Source of the DNA: an uncultured Bacteroidaceae bacterium
GTDB taxonomy: Bacteria; Bacteroidota; Bacteroidia; Bacteroidales; Bacteroidaceae
NCBI GenBank assembly: GCA_905235575.1
Contig: CAJOLZ010000014.1
Location: 42,250 to 106,249 of the forward strand
Length of the DNA stretch: 64,000 bases
Direction: 5' to 3'
Numbering within the stretch: the stretch's first letter is position 1; every line of letters starts with the position of its first letter. The notes under the pieces are model-generated. The model ran no database searches and was not told where the DNA came from. It saw only the letters and a list, made by a program, of their open reading frames with translations. The position numbers and the translations under genes were made by a program. Positions 43,137 through 52,616 of this stretch are shown in pieces.

Positions 43137-46100
43137 CCAGCATTGGGAGCTGGGCGTTCGGTTATTGCTCTAGCCTGACCTCAATTGATATCCCTTCGAG
43201 CGTGACAAGCATCGGGGACGGTGCGTTCTCTGGTTGCACAGGCCTGACATCGGTCACTATCGGAAGCGGCGTGCCACGCATCGGGGAGAAGGCGTTCGAA
43301 GAATGCTCCAACCTGACCTCCGTCACTATCAGTTGCCCTTACGTTGTCGGATGGTTCAGAGGGAATACCACTATCTCCGAAATAATTTTAGGAGAAGGCG
43401 TGACCAACATCGGGGAGACGGCGTTCGAGGGCTGCACTGGCCTGACCTCTATCACCATTCCATCAAGCGTGACAAGCATCGGAGGCTGGGCATTCAAAGA
43501 TTGCACCAGCCTGACATCCGTCCATATTAAGGATTTAACAGCGTGGTGCGGTATTACATTCGTTGATAATCCTCTCTATTATGCACAGCATCTGTTTATG
43601 AACGGGAAAGAGATAACAGACCTGATTATTCCCAATGGCGTGACCAACATCGGGGAGCGGGCGTTCTGGAGATGCACTGGCCTGACATCGGTTGTGATTC
43701 CTTCGAGCGTGACCAGTATCGGGGAGACGGCGTTCGCTGCCTGCACGGGTCTGACCTCCATTATCATTCCAGAAGGTGTAACCAGCATCGGCAGTTCTGC
43801 GTTCACAGGTTGCTCTAGCCTAACCTCTATCACCATCCCTGAGAGCGTGACGAGCATCGGGGTCCCGGCGTTCTCTGGCTGCTCTGGCCTGACCTCCATC
43901 ACTGTAGCTGAAGGAAATAGTGTATATGATTCGCGCAATGACTGCAATGCAATTATTGAAACCGCATCAAATACATTAGTTGCTGGGTGCCAGAATACGG
44001 TTATTCCCAACAACGTGACCAATATCGGAGAATATGCCTTCTCTGTTCGCACAGGCCTGACCTCTATCGAAATTCCCAACAGCGTGACCAGTATCGGGGA
44101 CAATGCCTTCTCTGGCTGTACCGGTCTGACCTCGGTCATTATCGGAAGCGGCGTGACCGGCATCGGCAGTAATGCGTTCGCTAATTGCAGCAGTTTATGC
44201 GATGTATATTGCTATGCTGAAGATCTCCCCGGCGTAAATATTATGTCACCTGGCGCTACATTTAGTGGTACACCCGTCAAAAATGTCACACTCCATGTGC
44301 CGGCAGGTTCTATTGAAGCCTACAAGACGACAAGGCCTTGGAGCAGAATCTTTTTTGGGTCAATCGTGGCGATTGAAGAGGAGGGTAGTGATATTATCGC
44401 CTTTGCAGACGCGAACGTAAAGGCTATCTGTGTTGACATCTGGGACGCCGATGGTGATGGTGAGCTGAGCAAAGCGGAGGCTGCAGCCGTGAATTCTTTA
44501 GGAGATGTATTTGAGGAAAATGAGACCATCACCTCGTTCGATGAACTTCAGTATTTTACAGGACTCACCAGCATAGGGAACAGTACGTTCTTGAACTGCA
44601 CTGGCCTGACAACCATCTCCATCCCTTCGAGCGTGACCAGCATTGGGAGCTGGGCGTTCGGTTATTGCTCTAGCCTGACCTCTGTCACCATTCCGGAGAG
44701 CGTGACAAGCATCGGAAACGATGCGTTCAGTGGTACAGCATGGTATGATAACCAGCCTGACGGATTGGTGTATGCAGGTAAGGTCGCCTATAATTACAAA
44801 GGCACAATGCCTGAGAATACGAATATTGTGCTGCAAGACGGTACATTAAGCATTGCCGATTATGCGTTCTATGATTGCTATAACCTGACCTCTGTCACCA
44901 TCCCTTCGAGCGTGACAAGCATCGGGGATTATGCGTTCTGGTACTGCACTGGTCTGACCTCTGTCACCATACCCTCGAGTGTGACAAGCATTGACAGTTA
45001 TGCGTTCTCTGGTTGCTATGGTCTGACCTCAATTATTGTGGAAGGGAGCAATTCTATATATGACTCCCGCAATAATTGTAATGCTATTATAGAAACTGCC
45101 ACAAACACACTAGTTGCAGGATGCCAGAATACGATTATACCCGAGAGCGTAACCAACATCGGGGCCAATGCGTTCCGTGGCTGCTCTAGCCTGACCTCCA
45201 TCACCATTCCGTCGAGTGTGACAAACATCGAGTATTGTGCGTTCTTGAACTGCACTGGTCTGACCTCTATCACCATCCCCAGCAGTGTGACAAGCATCGG
45301 GTACGGTGCGTTCGAATGGTGCTCCAGCCTGACCTCTGTCACTATCGGAAGCGGTGTGACAAGCATTGACAGTTATGTATTCGCTGCTTGCTCCGGCCTG
45401 ACCTCTATTATTGTGGAAGAGAGTAATTCCATATATGACTCCCGCAATAATTGTAATGCTATTATAGAAACTGCCACAAACACACTAATTGCAGGATGCC
45501 AGAATACGATTATACCCGAGAGCGTAACTAGTATCGGAGGCGGTGCGTTCGCTGGTTGCTTCGACCTAGCCTCCATCACCATCCCCGAGGGTGTGAAAAC
45601 CCTCGGGGACGATGCGTTCTATGATTGCTATAACCTGACCTCTGTCACCATCCCTTCGAGCGTGACAAGCATCGGGGACTATGCGTTCTGGTACTGCACT
45701 GGTCTTACCGATGTCTATTGCCTTGCAACGAATATCCCAGCGACAGAACTCTGGACTTTTGATCCCACCTTTTTCTCTGTCACACTCCATGTCCCGGCAG
45801 CATCCATTGAGGCATACAAGACGACCAGTCCGTGGTGTTATTTCGGGAAAATCGTGGAAATTGAAGAGACGCTGAACATCGATCCGATGGAGAAGGAAAC
45901 TGAAATTGCATTCGATGACGCGATAAGCGAAGAGACAGACCTCTCGGGCACGGTGGTTGAGAATATGTACATCACGCTCGACCAGAAGAGCGGAGACGGC
46001 TATTCGCAGGACGAAGGATGTCTCGTGATTTCCAGCACTACGACAGAGGAGCAGGTGAAGGCACTGCAGGAGAATGGAATGGACGTTCGTGAGATTCAGG

Positions 46101-46534
46101 AAAGCTTCAACGGGATCATCATGGAAGTGCCTGCCGGCAAGGGTACCGTCACCATTACGGCGCAGACAGGTAGCAACCGCGCCCTGACGGTGAAGGTTGG
46201 TGACAGCGATGCACAGTTGTTCGTGCAATTGTCGCAAGGCACCATCACGGTTTCCTACGAAGTGGAGACTCCGCAGTATGTCTATATCTACGGAACGCTG
46301 AAATCTTCTTCGTCTGCCAAGCGCCGTGCGGAGGCCATCTCCGAGAACGCGGTCAAGATATATAGCGTGAAGTGGATACCCATTGACCCCACCGGCATAG
46401 CAGCTCCGAGCGAAAGCATGGCCGAAGATGCAACTTTCTACGACCTGCAGGGACGCAGAGTTTCAAACCCGCAGCAGGGTGTGAACATCGTCCGCACGAA
46501 GGACGGGAAGTCACGCAAGGTGCTTGTGAAGTAG
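43103..46534 (+). CDS. BspA-type LRR surface protein, main C-terminal fragment with EF-hand and sorting-like tail
   Basis: 1143 aa, back in the frame of the first fragment; true homology starts near 43133. Two LRR_5 blocks each end in the module VTLHVPAxSIEAYKTTxPW (near 44285 and 45780). Between them is an EF-hand-like DIWDADGDGELSKAE (about 44436-44480). The sequence around YDSRNxCNAIIETATNTL is repeated three times. The last ~230 residues are a beta-rich domain ending YDLQGRRVSNPQQGVNIV and KVLVK, like C-terminal sorting or anchoring tails of Bacteroidetes secreted proteins. It is probably a host- or biofilm-binding surface protein, if expressed. Confidence 0.8.
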   Translation: MHWPDLCHYGVTSIGSWAFGYCSSLTSIDIPSSVTSIGDGAFSGCTGLTSVTIGSGVPRIGEKAFEECSNLTSVTISCPYVVGWFRGNTTISEIILGEGVTNIGETAFEGCTGLTSITIPSSVTSIGGWAFKDCTSLTSVHIKDLTAWCGITFVDNPLYYAQHLFMNGKEITDLIIPNGVTNIGERAFWRCTGLTSVVIPSSVTSIGETAFAACTGLTSIIIPEGVTSIGSSAFTGCSSLTSITIPESVTSIGVPAFSGCSGLTSITVAEGNSVYDSRNDCNAIIETASNTLVAGCQNTVIPNNVTNIGEYAFSVRTGLTSIEIPNSVTSIGDNAFSGCTGLTSVIIGSGVTGIGSNAFANCSSLCDVYCYAEDLPGVNIMSPGATFSGTPVKNVTLHVPAGSIEAYKTTRPWSRIFFGSIVAIEEEGSDIIAFADANVKAICVDIWDADGDGELSKAEAAAVNSLGDVFEENETITSFDELQYFTGLTSIGNSTFLNCTGLTTISIPSSVTSIGSWAFGYCSSLTSVTIPESVTSIGNDAFSGTAWYDNQPDGLVYAGKVAYNYKGTMPENTNIVLQDGTLSIADYAFYDCYNLTSVTIPSSVTSIGDYAFWYCTGLTSVTIPSSVTSIDSYAFSGCYGLTSIIVEGSNSIYDSRNNCNAIIETATNTLVAGCQNTIIPESVTNIGANAFRGCSSLTSITIPSSVTNIEYCAFLNCTGLTSITIPSSVTSIGYGAFEWCSSLTSVTIGSGVTSIDSYVFAACSGLTSIIVEESNSIYDSRNNCNAIIETATNTLIAGCQNTIIPESVTSIGGGAFAGCFDLASITIPEGVKTLGDDAFYDCYNLTSVTIPSSVTSIGDYAFWYCTGLTDVYCLATNIPATELWTFDPTFFSVTLHVPAASIEAYKTTSPWCYFGKIVEIEETLNIDPMEKETEIAFDDAISEETDLSGTVVENMYITLDQKSGDGYSQDEGCLVISSTTTEEQVKALQENGMDVREIQESFNGIIMEVPAGKGTVTITAQTGSNRALTVKVGDSDAQLFVQLSQGTITVSYEVETPQYVYIYGTLKSSSSAKRRAEAISENAVKIYSVKWIPIDPTGIAAPSESMAEDATFYDLQGRRVSNPQQGVNIVRTKDGKSRKVLVK

Positions 46535-46558
46535 GGGATTAGAACCTCCCAAAAATGA

Positions 46559-46602
46559 CACCGCCGCCATCCGAGAACTTCTTGGGTGGCGGCGGTTGTT
46601 TT
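46559..46602 (+). terminator. intrinsic terminator of the LRR gene
   Basis: CCGCCGCCA (46561-46569) pairs perfectly with TGGCGGCGG (46587-46595), followed by TTGTTTTA. Confidence 0.88.
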
Positions 46603-46634
46603 ATGTCGTTTCACAAAGAGGAAAGAATGCGCTG

Positions 46635-46718
46635 AAAAACGCACCGCAGTGCGACGGGCGTCGCAGCGTGCTGCGCAGGCTGTCGCAACGTGGTGCGACA
46701 TGCGTCGAAGCACGGTGT
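46635..46718. repeat. 22-bp-period intergenic element, copy 10
   Basis: Same orientation and 79/80 identical to copy 9. It lies between the LRR gene and the convergent radical SAM gene, and its last bases directly touch the stop codon of the latter (46719-46721). Confidence 0.92.
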
Positions 46719-47495
46719 CTAATAACTCACACTCACTTCCATTCCGTTGAGGCGTATCTGGTCGGCTATGTGGTCGAGCACTTCGGGTTGGGCTTTCAGG
46801 AGTCCTTTCACGGGTGTTTCGCGGTCGATGGTGTAGATCATCACCCTTTGTGGCCGGATACGTTTGAGCGCCTCCAGATAGGGGCCTACGAAAGTTTCGC
46901 CGGTGTTATCGACACTTACATTATTATATATACCGCGCATGAAGAGTGTCTGGATGATTACTTTTCCGCCGAAGAGGGCGAGGTTCTCTATCTGACGCTC
47001 CACGTCGTAGGCTCCCTGCGGACGGTCCACCATACTGATATACTGCGGATTGACGGTATCGAGTTTCTGTATATTGTTGTCGAAGCGGAGGAGTGCCTCT
47101 CGTATTTCGGGCCGATGTATCTGCGTGGCGTTGCTGAGGATGCTGAGGCGTGCCGAGGGGCAGAGATTGTCGCGAACGGTGGTCACGGCCGATACTATCT
47201 CGGGGAAATGTGGATGGAGCGTGGGTTCGCCGTTGCCTGCAAAGGTGAGTACGTCGGGAACGACACCTTCTGCCTGCATGGAAAGGAGTTTTTCGGTGAG
47301 CGCTTTCTCCACCTCGGCAATCGTGGGTAACGGATTGTGTGTGCGCCGCTCGGCATTGAGTCCGCACTCACAATAGATGCAATCGAAGCTGCACCACTTA
47401 CCGCCGGCCGGCAAGAGATTGATGCCGAGCGAGATGCCCAGGCGACGGCTGTGGATGGGGCCAAAAATGGGCGAAGGATAGATAATGGTACTCAT
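46719..47495 (-). CDS. radical SAM protein
   Basis: 258 aa. The cluster motif CSFDCIYCEC (Cys near 35, 39, 42) binds the SAM-coordinating 4Fe-4S. TFAGNGEPTLHPHFPEIV is the GGE-type SAM contact strand. The short form, with start FGPIHSRRLGISLGINLLP, matches a family of radical SAM proteins of undefined substrate common in anaerobes. No partner peptide or enzyme is adjacent. The stop codon borders repeat copy 10. Confidence 0.88.
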   Translation of the reverse strand: MSTIIYPSPIFGPIHSRRLGISLGINLLPAGGKWCSFDCIYCECGLNAERRTHNPLPTIAEVEKALTEKLLSMQAEGVVPDVLTFAGNGEPTLHPHFPEIVSAVTTVRDNLCPSARLSILSNATQIHRPEIREALLRFDNNIQKLDTVNPQYISMVDRPQGAYDVERQIENLALFGGKVIIQTLFMRGIYNNVSVDNTGETFVGPYLEALKRIRPQRVMIYTIDRETPVKGLLKAQPEVLDHIADQIRLNGMEVSVSY

Positions 47496-47554
47496 AAACT
47501 TTACAAAGTTACGTTATTTTATTTTAAATACGGTGGGCGTAATAATTTTATTTG

Positions 47555-47562
47555 TATTTTTG
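47555..47562 (+). promoter_or_regulatory. -7 box of the DUF4294 gene
   Basis: TATTTTTG, 47 bp before the ATG at 47610. It is in an AT-rich stretch with no definite -33 box. Confidence 0.5.
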
Positions 47563-47609
47563 CAGCGAAAATAATATCCTTTGCCTCTTTGGGCACGCTG
47601 AATAACAAA

Positions 47610-48251
47610 ATGAAAAGGTGGCTCTCCATATTAAGTTTGTTTTTTTTAGCATTGTCTGCTGTCAATGCTCAGAAAGAAAACGACGTGGAGGATATTCAGC
47701 CTGTCGAGCCGCGCGGATATAAGCTGAAGCTTCAGATATACCGATATGTGAAACCAATTGTGGAGAACGGCGACACAATGTGGTGTTATCTCCTGCCAGA
47801 GATTCCTGTCTATGCGCCGCTGGTCTTCAAAAACGAACGTCAGCGGAGGGAATACAACAAATTGGTTTACAACGTAAAACGTGTGCTTCCGCTGGCCCAG
47901 CAGGTGAACAGCATGATTCAGGAGACGTACGAAGTGCTGGAGAGCCTGCCCGACAAAAAAACAAAGGAGCAGCATATTCGCGAGGTGGAACGTTCCATCA
48001 AGGAGCAATATACGCCGGAGATGAAAAAACTTACTTACTCACAGGGAAAACTGCTCATAAAACTGGTGGACAGGGAGTGTAACCAGAGTTCGTACGAGAT
48101 AGTACAGGCTTTCTTCGGACCGGCAAAAGCTGCATTCTATCAGGTTTTTGCCTGGACATTCCGTGCGAGTCTGAAGAAAGAATATAAACCTGAGGACGAC
48201 GACAAACTCATTGAGCGTGTGGTGTCTCTGGTAGAGACTGGACAACTATAG
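47610..48251 (+). CDS. DUF4294 domain secreted protein
   Basis: 213 aa. Signal peptide MKRWLSILSLFFLALSAVNAQ, then DTMWCYLLPEIPVYAPLVFKNERQRREYNKLVYNVKRVLPLAQ, the core signature of DUF4294. A charged helical part follows (EVERSIKEQYTPEMKKLTYSQGKLLIKLVDRE). It is widespread in Bacteroidetes with unknown function, probably periplasmic. Its last 44 nt overlap the 3' end of the convergent RNA methyltransferase gene. Confidence 0.88.
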   Translation: MKRWLSILSLFFLALSAVNAQKENDVEDIQPVEPRGYKLKLQIYRYVKPIVENGDTMWCYLLPEIPVYAPLVFKNERQRREYNKLVYNVKRVLPLAQQVNSMIQETYEVLESLPDKKTKEQHIREVERSIKEQYTPEMKKLTYSQGKLLIKLVDRECNQSSYEIVQAFFGPAKAAFYQVFAWTFRASLKKEYKPEDDDKLIERVVSLVETGQL

Positions 48252-48765
48252 ACCAGATGGCTATGCCTGCCGTCACCGCAACATTCATGCTGTGCTTGGT
48301 ACCAAATTGTGGTATCTCAATACAACCGTCGCACATATCAACCACCGATTGCTGCACTCCTTTTACTTCGTTTCCCAATACGATGGCATACTTGCGCTCA
48401 GGTTCAAATACAAAATCCTGCATGGCTGTGCTACCCTCGCACTGCTCAACAGCCAAAACGGTGTAACCCTCGTTATGAAGGAAGGTAACTGCATCTTCGG
48501 TATGCTCAAAATAACGCCAATCTACACTTTCCTCAGCCCCAAGCGCAGTCTTGTGTATATCGGGATGAGGCGGTGTGGCGGTGATACCACAAAGAAAAAG
48601 ATATTGAAGCCGGAATGCATCACAAGTTCTGAAAACGGAACCTACATTGTAGAGACTCCTAACGTGATCCAGCACTACAACCAACGGAAACTTCTCACTT
48701 CCATGGTATTCCTCTACAGAAAGACGACCCATTTCCGTTACTTTCAACTTTCTCAATCTTGCCAT
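48208..48765 (-). CDS. SpoU/TrmH-family RNA 2'-O-methyltransferase
   Basis: 185 aa. The SPOUT knot motifs are present: VVVLDHVRSLYNVGSVFRTCDAF (motif 1, with the catalytic-type Asn-Arg), YAIVLGNEVKGV (motif 2) and IPQFGTKHSMNVAVTAGIAIW (motif 3). There is no separate RNA-binding domain, as in TrmL/TrmH-like short forms. It methylates a ribose in tRNA or rRNA; the target is unknown. It is transcribed away from the DnaA-box region that lies directly upstream. Confidence 0.92.
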   Translation of the reverse strand: MARLRKLKVTEMGRLSVEEYHGSEKFPLVVVLDHVRSLYNVGSVFRTCDAFRLQYLFLCGITATPPHPDIHKTALGAEESVDWRYFEHTEDAVTFLHNEGYTVLAVEQCEGSTAMQDFVFEPERKYAIVLGNEVKGVQQSVVDMCDGCIEIPQFGTKHSMNVAVTAGIAIWSIVVQSLPETPHAQ

Positions 48766-49194
48766 GCACTTAAGTTTTCCACAAAATTAGTGAAAAGCGT
48801 TGAAAACTCATTCATAACTCATACTTTTTCTACACTATTTATAAACAACCATACTTCTAAAATTATCTCATCGTACATTTATTCACAGCTCACTCATTTT
48901 ATTATTCGCTTCTCCACACTATTTTCTCCAATTATTTACACCTCGTTTCACAGAAAGTTATTAAATTTGCAGATGTTAACCTTTGTGGATAACTATAAAC
49001 CCTATAAAGCGTAAAATGCCTATAATAAAGAAAGAAAGCTATTATAATAATTGTTGATAAAGAATATAAAATGGTTCATAGTATGTGAATAACTAAAAGG
49101 AGTAGAAAATGCTTTATACTTATTCACATTATCCACAACCTATCATCATCATCAATACATTTATCTATTTAAGAAATAAAAGAAAAATAATATT
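48766..49194. other. candidate chromosomal replication origin (oriC)
   Basis: AT-rich 429-nt gap between divergent genes, without an ORF of merit. Five exact TTATNCACA DnaA boxes: 48879-48887 (+), 48984-48992 (-), 49084-49092 (-), 49120-49128 (+) and 49129-49137 (+), the last two directly abutting. Near-matches lie at 48775-48783 (TTTTCCACA) and 49052-49060 (TGTTGATAA, minus). A/T-rich runs between 48790 and 49080 could serve as the unwinding element. No dnaA gene is in the window, which is common in this phylum. Confidence 0.75.
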
Positions 49195-50175
49195 ATGATA
49201 ATTGAAAGTTGGAAAGATAAGGGTTTCATAGATGAACCCATCCCAGAAGGAATAGACCTGAAGAGCGAGATACGCAAGATGTGCAAGGAGAAGAATGCAC
49301 TCATCATGGCACACTACTATACGGAAGGCGAAGTGCAAGACATAGCAGACTTCGTAGGTGACAGCCTAGCACTGGCGCAGAAGGCAGCTCAGACCGACGC
49401 AGACATCATCGTAATGTGCGGAGTACACTTCATGGGTGAAACCAACAAGATACTTTGTCCCGACAAGAAAGTGCTTGTGCCCGATCTGAATGCTACCTGC
49501 AGTTTAGCTGAAAGTTGTCCTGCTGATGAATTTGCAACTTTTGTATCGCAGCATCCCGACCATACCGTCATAAGCTACGTCAACACCACTGCAGCAACAA
49601 AAGCTGTAACCGATGTTGTAGTGACGAGCAGCAACGCACGTCAGATAGTAGAAAGTTTTCCAAAGGATGAAAAGATAATTTTCGGTCCTGACCAGAACCT
49701 CGGTAACTACATCAACAGCATCACCGGCCGCAACATGCTCTTGTGGAATGGTGCTTGTCATGTTCATGAGAAGTTCTCCTTGGAGAAAATACTTCAGTTG
49801 AAAGCCGAACATCCCAAAGCTAAAATATTGGCACATCCTGAATGTAAAGGACCTGTATTGAAGGTGGCAGACAAGGTGGGAAGCACAGCGGCATTGTTGA
49901 AATACAGCATCGAGGATGATTCAAATGAATTCATAGTTGCAACGGAAAGTGGAATACTTCACGAAATGCAGAAGGCTGCACCTCAGAAAACCTTTATTCC
50001 TGCGCCTCCTAACGACAGTACCTGTGCTTGTAACGAATGCAATTACATGAAACTTATCACACTTCCTAAACTATATAATTGCATTAAATACGAATGGCCT
50101 GTAATAGAAGTAGACCCTGAAATAGCAGTTAAAGCCATTCGTCCCATAAAGAAAATGCTTGAATTAAGTAAATAA
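49195..50175 (+). CDS. nadA: quinolinate synthase A
   Basis: 326 aa. It condenses iminoaspartate with dihydroxyacetone phosphate to quinolinate for NAD. It has MAHYYTEGEVQDIADFVGDSL, MCGVHFMGETNKIL and the three conserved 4Fe-4S cysteines in LNATCSLAESCP, AHPECKGPV and CACNECNYM. The partner nadB lies 4 kb away on the other strand. The antiporter gene starts 3 nt after nadA, so the two are translationally close. It is the first gene right of the candidate origin. Confidence 0.97.
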   Translation: MIIESWKDKGFIDEPIPEGIDLKSEIRKMCKEKNALIMAHYYTEGEVQDIADFVGDSLALAQKAAQTDADIIVMCGVHFMGETNKILCPDKKVLVPDLNATCSLAESCPADEFATFVSQHPDHTVISYVNTTAATKAVTDVVVTSSNARQIVESFPKDEKIIFGPDQNLGNYINSITGRNMLLWNGACHVHEKFSLEKILQLKAEHPKAKILAHPECKGPVLKVADKVGSTAALLKYSIEDDSNEFIVATESGILHEMQKAAPQKTFIPAPPNDSTCACNECNYMKLITLPKLYNCIKYEWPVIEVDPEIAVKAIRPIKKMLELSK

Positions 50176-50178
50176 AAA

Positions 50179-52452
50179 ATGGAAGACCTTCCAAGTATAA
50201 TAATAGACCTCGCCTACATTCTTGTCATTGCAGGTGCGGTTACCATCGTATTCAGGCGTTTTCGTCAACCACTTGTATTGGGCTACATAGTGGCAGGTTT
50301 CCTTGCAGGACCTTACATGCCCTATACACCTTCCATTACTGATAGCGAGAGCATCAACGATTGGAGTCAGATAGGTGTTATATTCCTTATGTTTACCCTC
50401 GGCTTGGAATTCTCTTTCAAGAAGATAATTCGCATGGGTTTACGTCCCATCATAGCCGCGCTCTGTGTCATGGGATGCATGATAAGTGTAGGAAACACCG
50501 TAGGTATGTTGTTTGGATGGTCACAGATGGATAGGCTCTTTTTGGGTGGAATGCTTGCCATGTCTTCTACTACCATCATATATAAAGCCTTTGACGATCT
50601 AGGACTTTTACCTCGTAAGTTTGCATCAGGAGTGTTGTCCGTACTCATACTTGAAGACATTCTCGGTATCTTGCTCATGGTAATGCTGAGTGCCTTGGCA
50701 GCAAGCAACAAGTTCCAGGGTATGCAGCTAATCACTAATCTGCTGCAATTAGGCTTCTTCCTTCTGCTTTGGTTCCTTGTAGGCATCTACATAGTACCTC
50801 TTATCTTGCGTAAAAACAAGAAGTTCATAAACACCGAAACACTGCTTATAGTAAGTGTAGGATTATGTTTTCTGCTTGTTGTATTGGCATCCTACGTAGG
50901 TTACAGCCCTGCTTTCGGAGCGTTCATGATGGGTAGCATACTTGCCGAAACCGTAGAGGCTGAGCGTATCGAGCACACGGTTTCCTCGCTGAAAGACCTA
51001 TTCGGAGCTATCTTCTTCGTATCCGTAGGAATGCTTGTCAACCCTTCCGTACTTATACAATACTGGTTACCTATACTTGTAATCACACTTTCCGTCGTAA
51101 TAGGACAAGCCACTCTCGGCAGTCTTAGTTATCTTGTTGCAGGTAATCCACTAAAGGAAGCTATTCAGAGTGGATTTTCTATGGCGCAGATAGGTGAATT
51201 TGCATTCATCATTGCAGCACTCGGACAGACACTCGGAGTAACCAGTTCTTTCCTTTATCCCGTTGTAGTGGCAGTGAGTATAGTCACCACCTTCCTCACT
51301 CCCTACATGATACGCGCCGCAGAACCAGCCTACCAGAAGTTGCAGAGCCGTCTGCCGGCACGCCTCACCAATGCCATAGAGAAGCGAAGCCAACATACCA
51401 CACAATCGAATAGAAGAAGTGAAGCCAGTCAGGAATTCACTCCTCATACCGCTTGGAAAACCTATTCACGCATGGTATTTTTGAAGACTATAGCATGGTT
51501 AACCATCTGTCTTGCGGTCACAGGTATAAGCTTTTCCTCCATATTACCCCTCTGCCGTCAAGCCTTCACCACCGTGCCCGGCAATATAATATGCGCCCTA
51601 CTCACGCTGTCAGTAATTTCGCCTCTCGTTCGCCCTATCATCATGCAACACAATCACACTGCATCGGCCCTCTATCTGCGAGACCACAACGCCTCTACAA
51701 GACTGCTATATTATGGACTGACGGGTGCCAAATACTTTTTCGGCTGGGGCATTATCTTCAATGTCCTCAACCATCTCTCACCGCTTCCGTGGATATGGCA
51801 AGTACCCTTAAGCCTGTTAGTAACGTGGTTTATCATACGCAGCAAGCGCATAAAACTATTGAGTATCCGCATCCAGAGAACCTTCTTGTCGAATCTGCGT
51901 AGCCGCGAAGAACAATCGGACGCTTCCTCACCCACCTACGGACGCGCCTTAAGAGGCAAAGATCTTCACATAGCCTCGCTCACACTGCCACACAATACCG
52001 CCTGGAGAGGCAGTACACTGGCGCAACTTCATATAGGAAGAACTGACCGCGTAAACGTAGTAGCCATACTCCGAGGCACCCAACGCATCAACATCCCCGG
52101 CGGAAACAGCAAGGTATTTGCAGGAGACATCCTCGAAGTGGTGGGTGACGACACCTCCATACAAGGTTTCTCGCAGCGAATGAAAGCCGAAGTGATATCG
52201 GCCGACAGCGCAACCGAACGCCAGCACAGGCTCACGCTCCGAAAGATGGATATAGCCGAGGCATCGCCTCTGTGCGGACAGACACTCGCCCAGACAGACA
52301 TTCGCACCAACTACCACTGCATGGTGGTGGGCATAGAAGACAAGCGTGGTACCATCCTTCCGTCGCAGCCCAACCGAACTTTCCAGCCTGGTGATACACT
52401 GTGGGTGGTGGGCGAAGATTCCGACCTCGCCATGCTCCGAATGGGACTTTGA
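50179..52452 (+). CDS. CPA2-family cation:proton antiporter with two TrkA-C domains
   Basis: 757 aa. Residues 1-390 contain about 12 membrane helices with RRFRQPLVLGYIVAGFLAGP, FTLGLEFSFKKI, MSSTTIIYKAFDDLG and the ion-site LEDILGILLM, as in KefB/YbaL-type K+/H+ antiporters. A second hydrophobic block lies near 430-560. The C-terminal 200 residues have two TrkA-C-like repeats (INIPGGNSKVFAGDILEVVGDD and PNRTFQPGDTLWVVGEDSD). No NAD-binding TrkA-N domain is visible. It likely exports K+ or Na+ in exchange for H+. Confidence 0.9.
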   Translation: MEDLPSIIIDLAYILVIAGAVTIVFRRFRQPLVLGYIVAGFLAGPYMPYTPSITDSESINDWSQIGVIFLMFTLGLEFSFKKIIRMGLRPIIAALCVMGCMISVGNTVGMLFGWSQMDRLFLGGMLAMSSTTIIYKAFDDLGLLPRKFASGVLSVLILEDILGILLMVMLSALAASNKFQGMQLITNLLQLGFFLLLWFLVGIYIVPLILRKNKKFINTETLLIVSVGLCFLLVVLASYVGYSPAFGAFMMGSILAETVEAERIEHTVSSLKDLFGAIFFVSVGMLVNPSVLIQYWLPILVITLSVVIGQATLGSLSYLVAGNPLKEAIQSGFSMAQIGEFAFIIAALGQTLGVTSSFLYPVVVAVSIVTTFLTPYMIRAAEPAYQKLQSRLPARLTNAIEKRSQHTTQSNRRSEASQEFTPHTAWKTYSRMVFLKTIAWLTICLAVTGISFSSILPLCRQAFTTVPGNIICALLTLSVISPLVRPIIMQHNHTASALYLRDHNASTRLLYYGLTGAKYFFGWGIIFNVLNHLSPLPWIWQVPLSLLVTWFIIRSKRIKLLSIRIQRTFLSNLRSREEQSDASSPTYGRALRGKDLHIASLTLPHNTAWRGSTLAQLHIGRTDRVNVVAILRGTQRINIPGGNSKVFAGDILEVVGDDTSIQGFSQRMKAEVISADSATERQHRLTLRKMDIAEASPLCGQTLAQTDIRTNYHCMVVGIEDKRGTILPSQPNRTFQPGDTLWVVGEDSDLAMLRMGL

Positions 52453-52482
52453 TTCCCTACATTCTGAAATAAGAAAAAGAAA

Positions 52483-52540
52483 GCACCGCAGTGCGACGCT
52501 TGACGCACCACGTTGCGATGGCCTGCGCACCACGTTCTTC
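52483..52540. repeat. 22-bp-period intergenic element, copy 11
   Basis: Two full units and a partial one between the convergent antiporter and trkH. The left end is GCACCGCAGTGC; the right end is decayed. A CCACGTT/AACGTGG hairpin overlaps the right end. Confidence 0.85.
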
Positions 52541-52616
52541 AACACCCACTAACGTGGGCAGAAGCGGCATAGCCGAACGGCGTTTTCGCACGGTCTATTT
52601 TAGAAAAGAAATAAAT

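Noticed and set aside
48292..49014. 240-codon plus-strand frame
   Set aside because: Antisense to the RNA methyltransferase, then runs through the AT-rich DnaA-box region; low-complexity tail and no start context.
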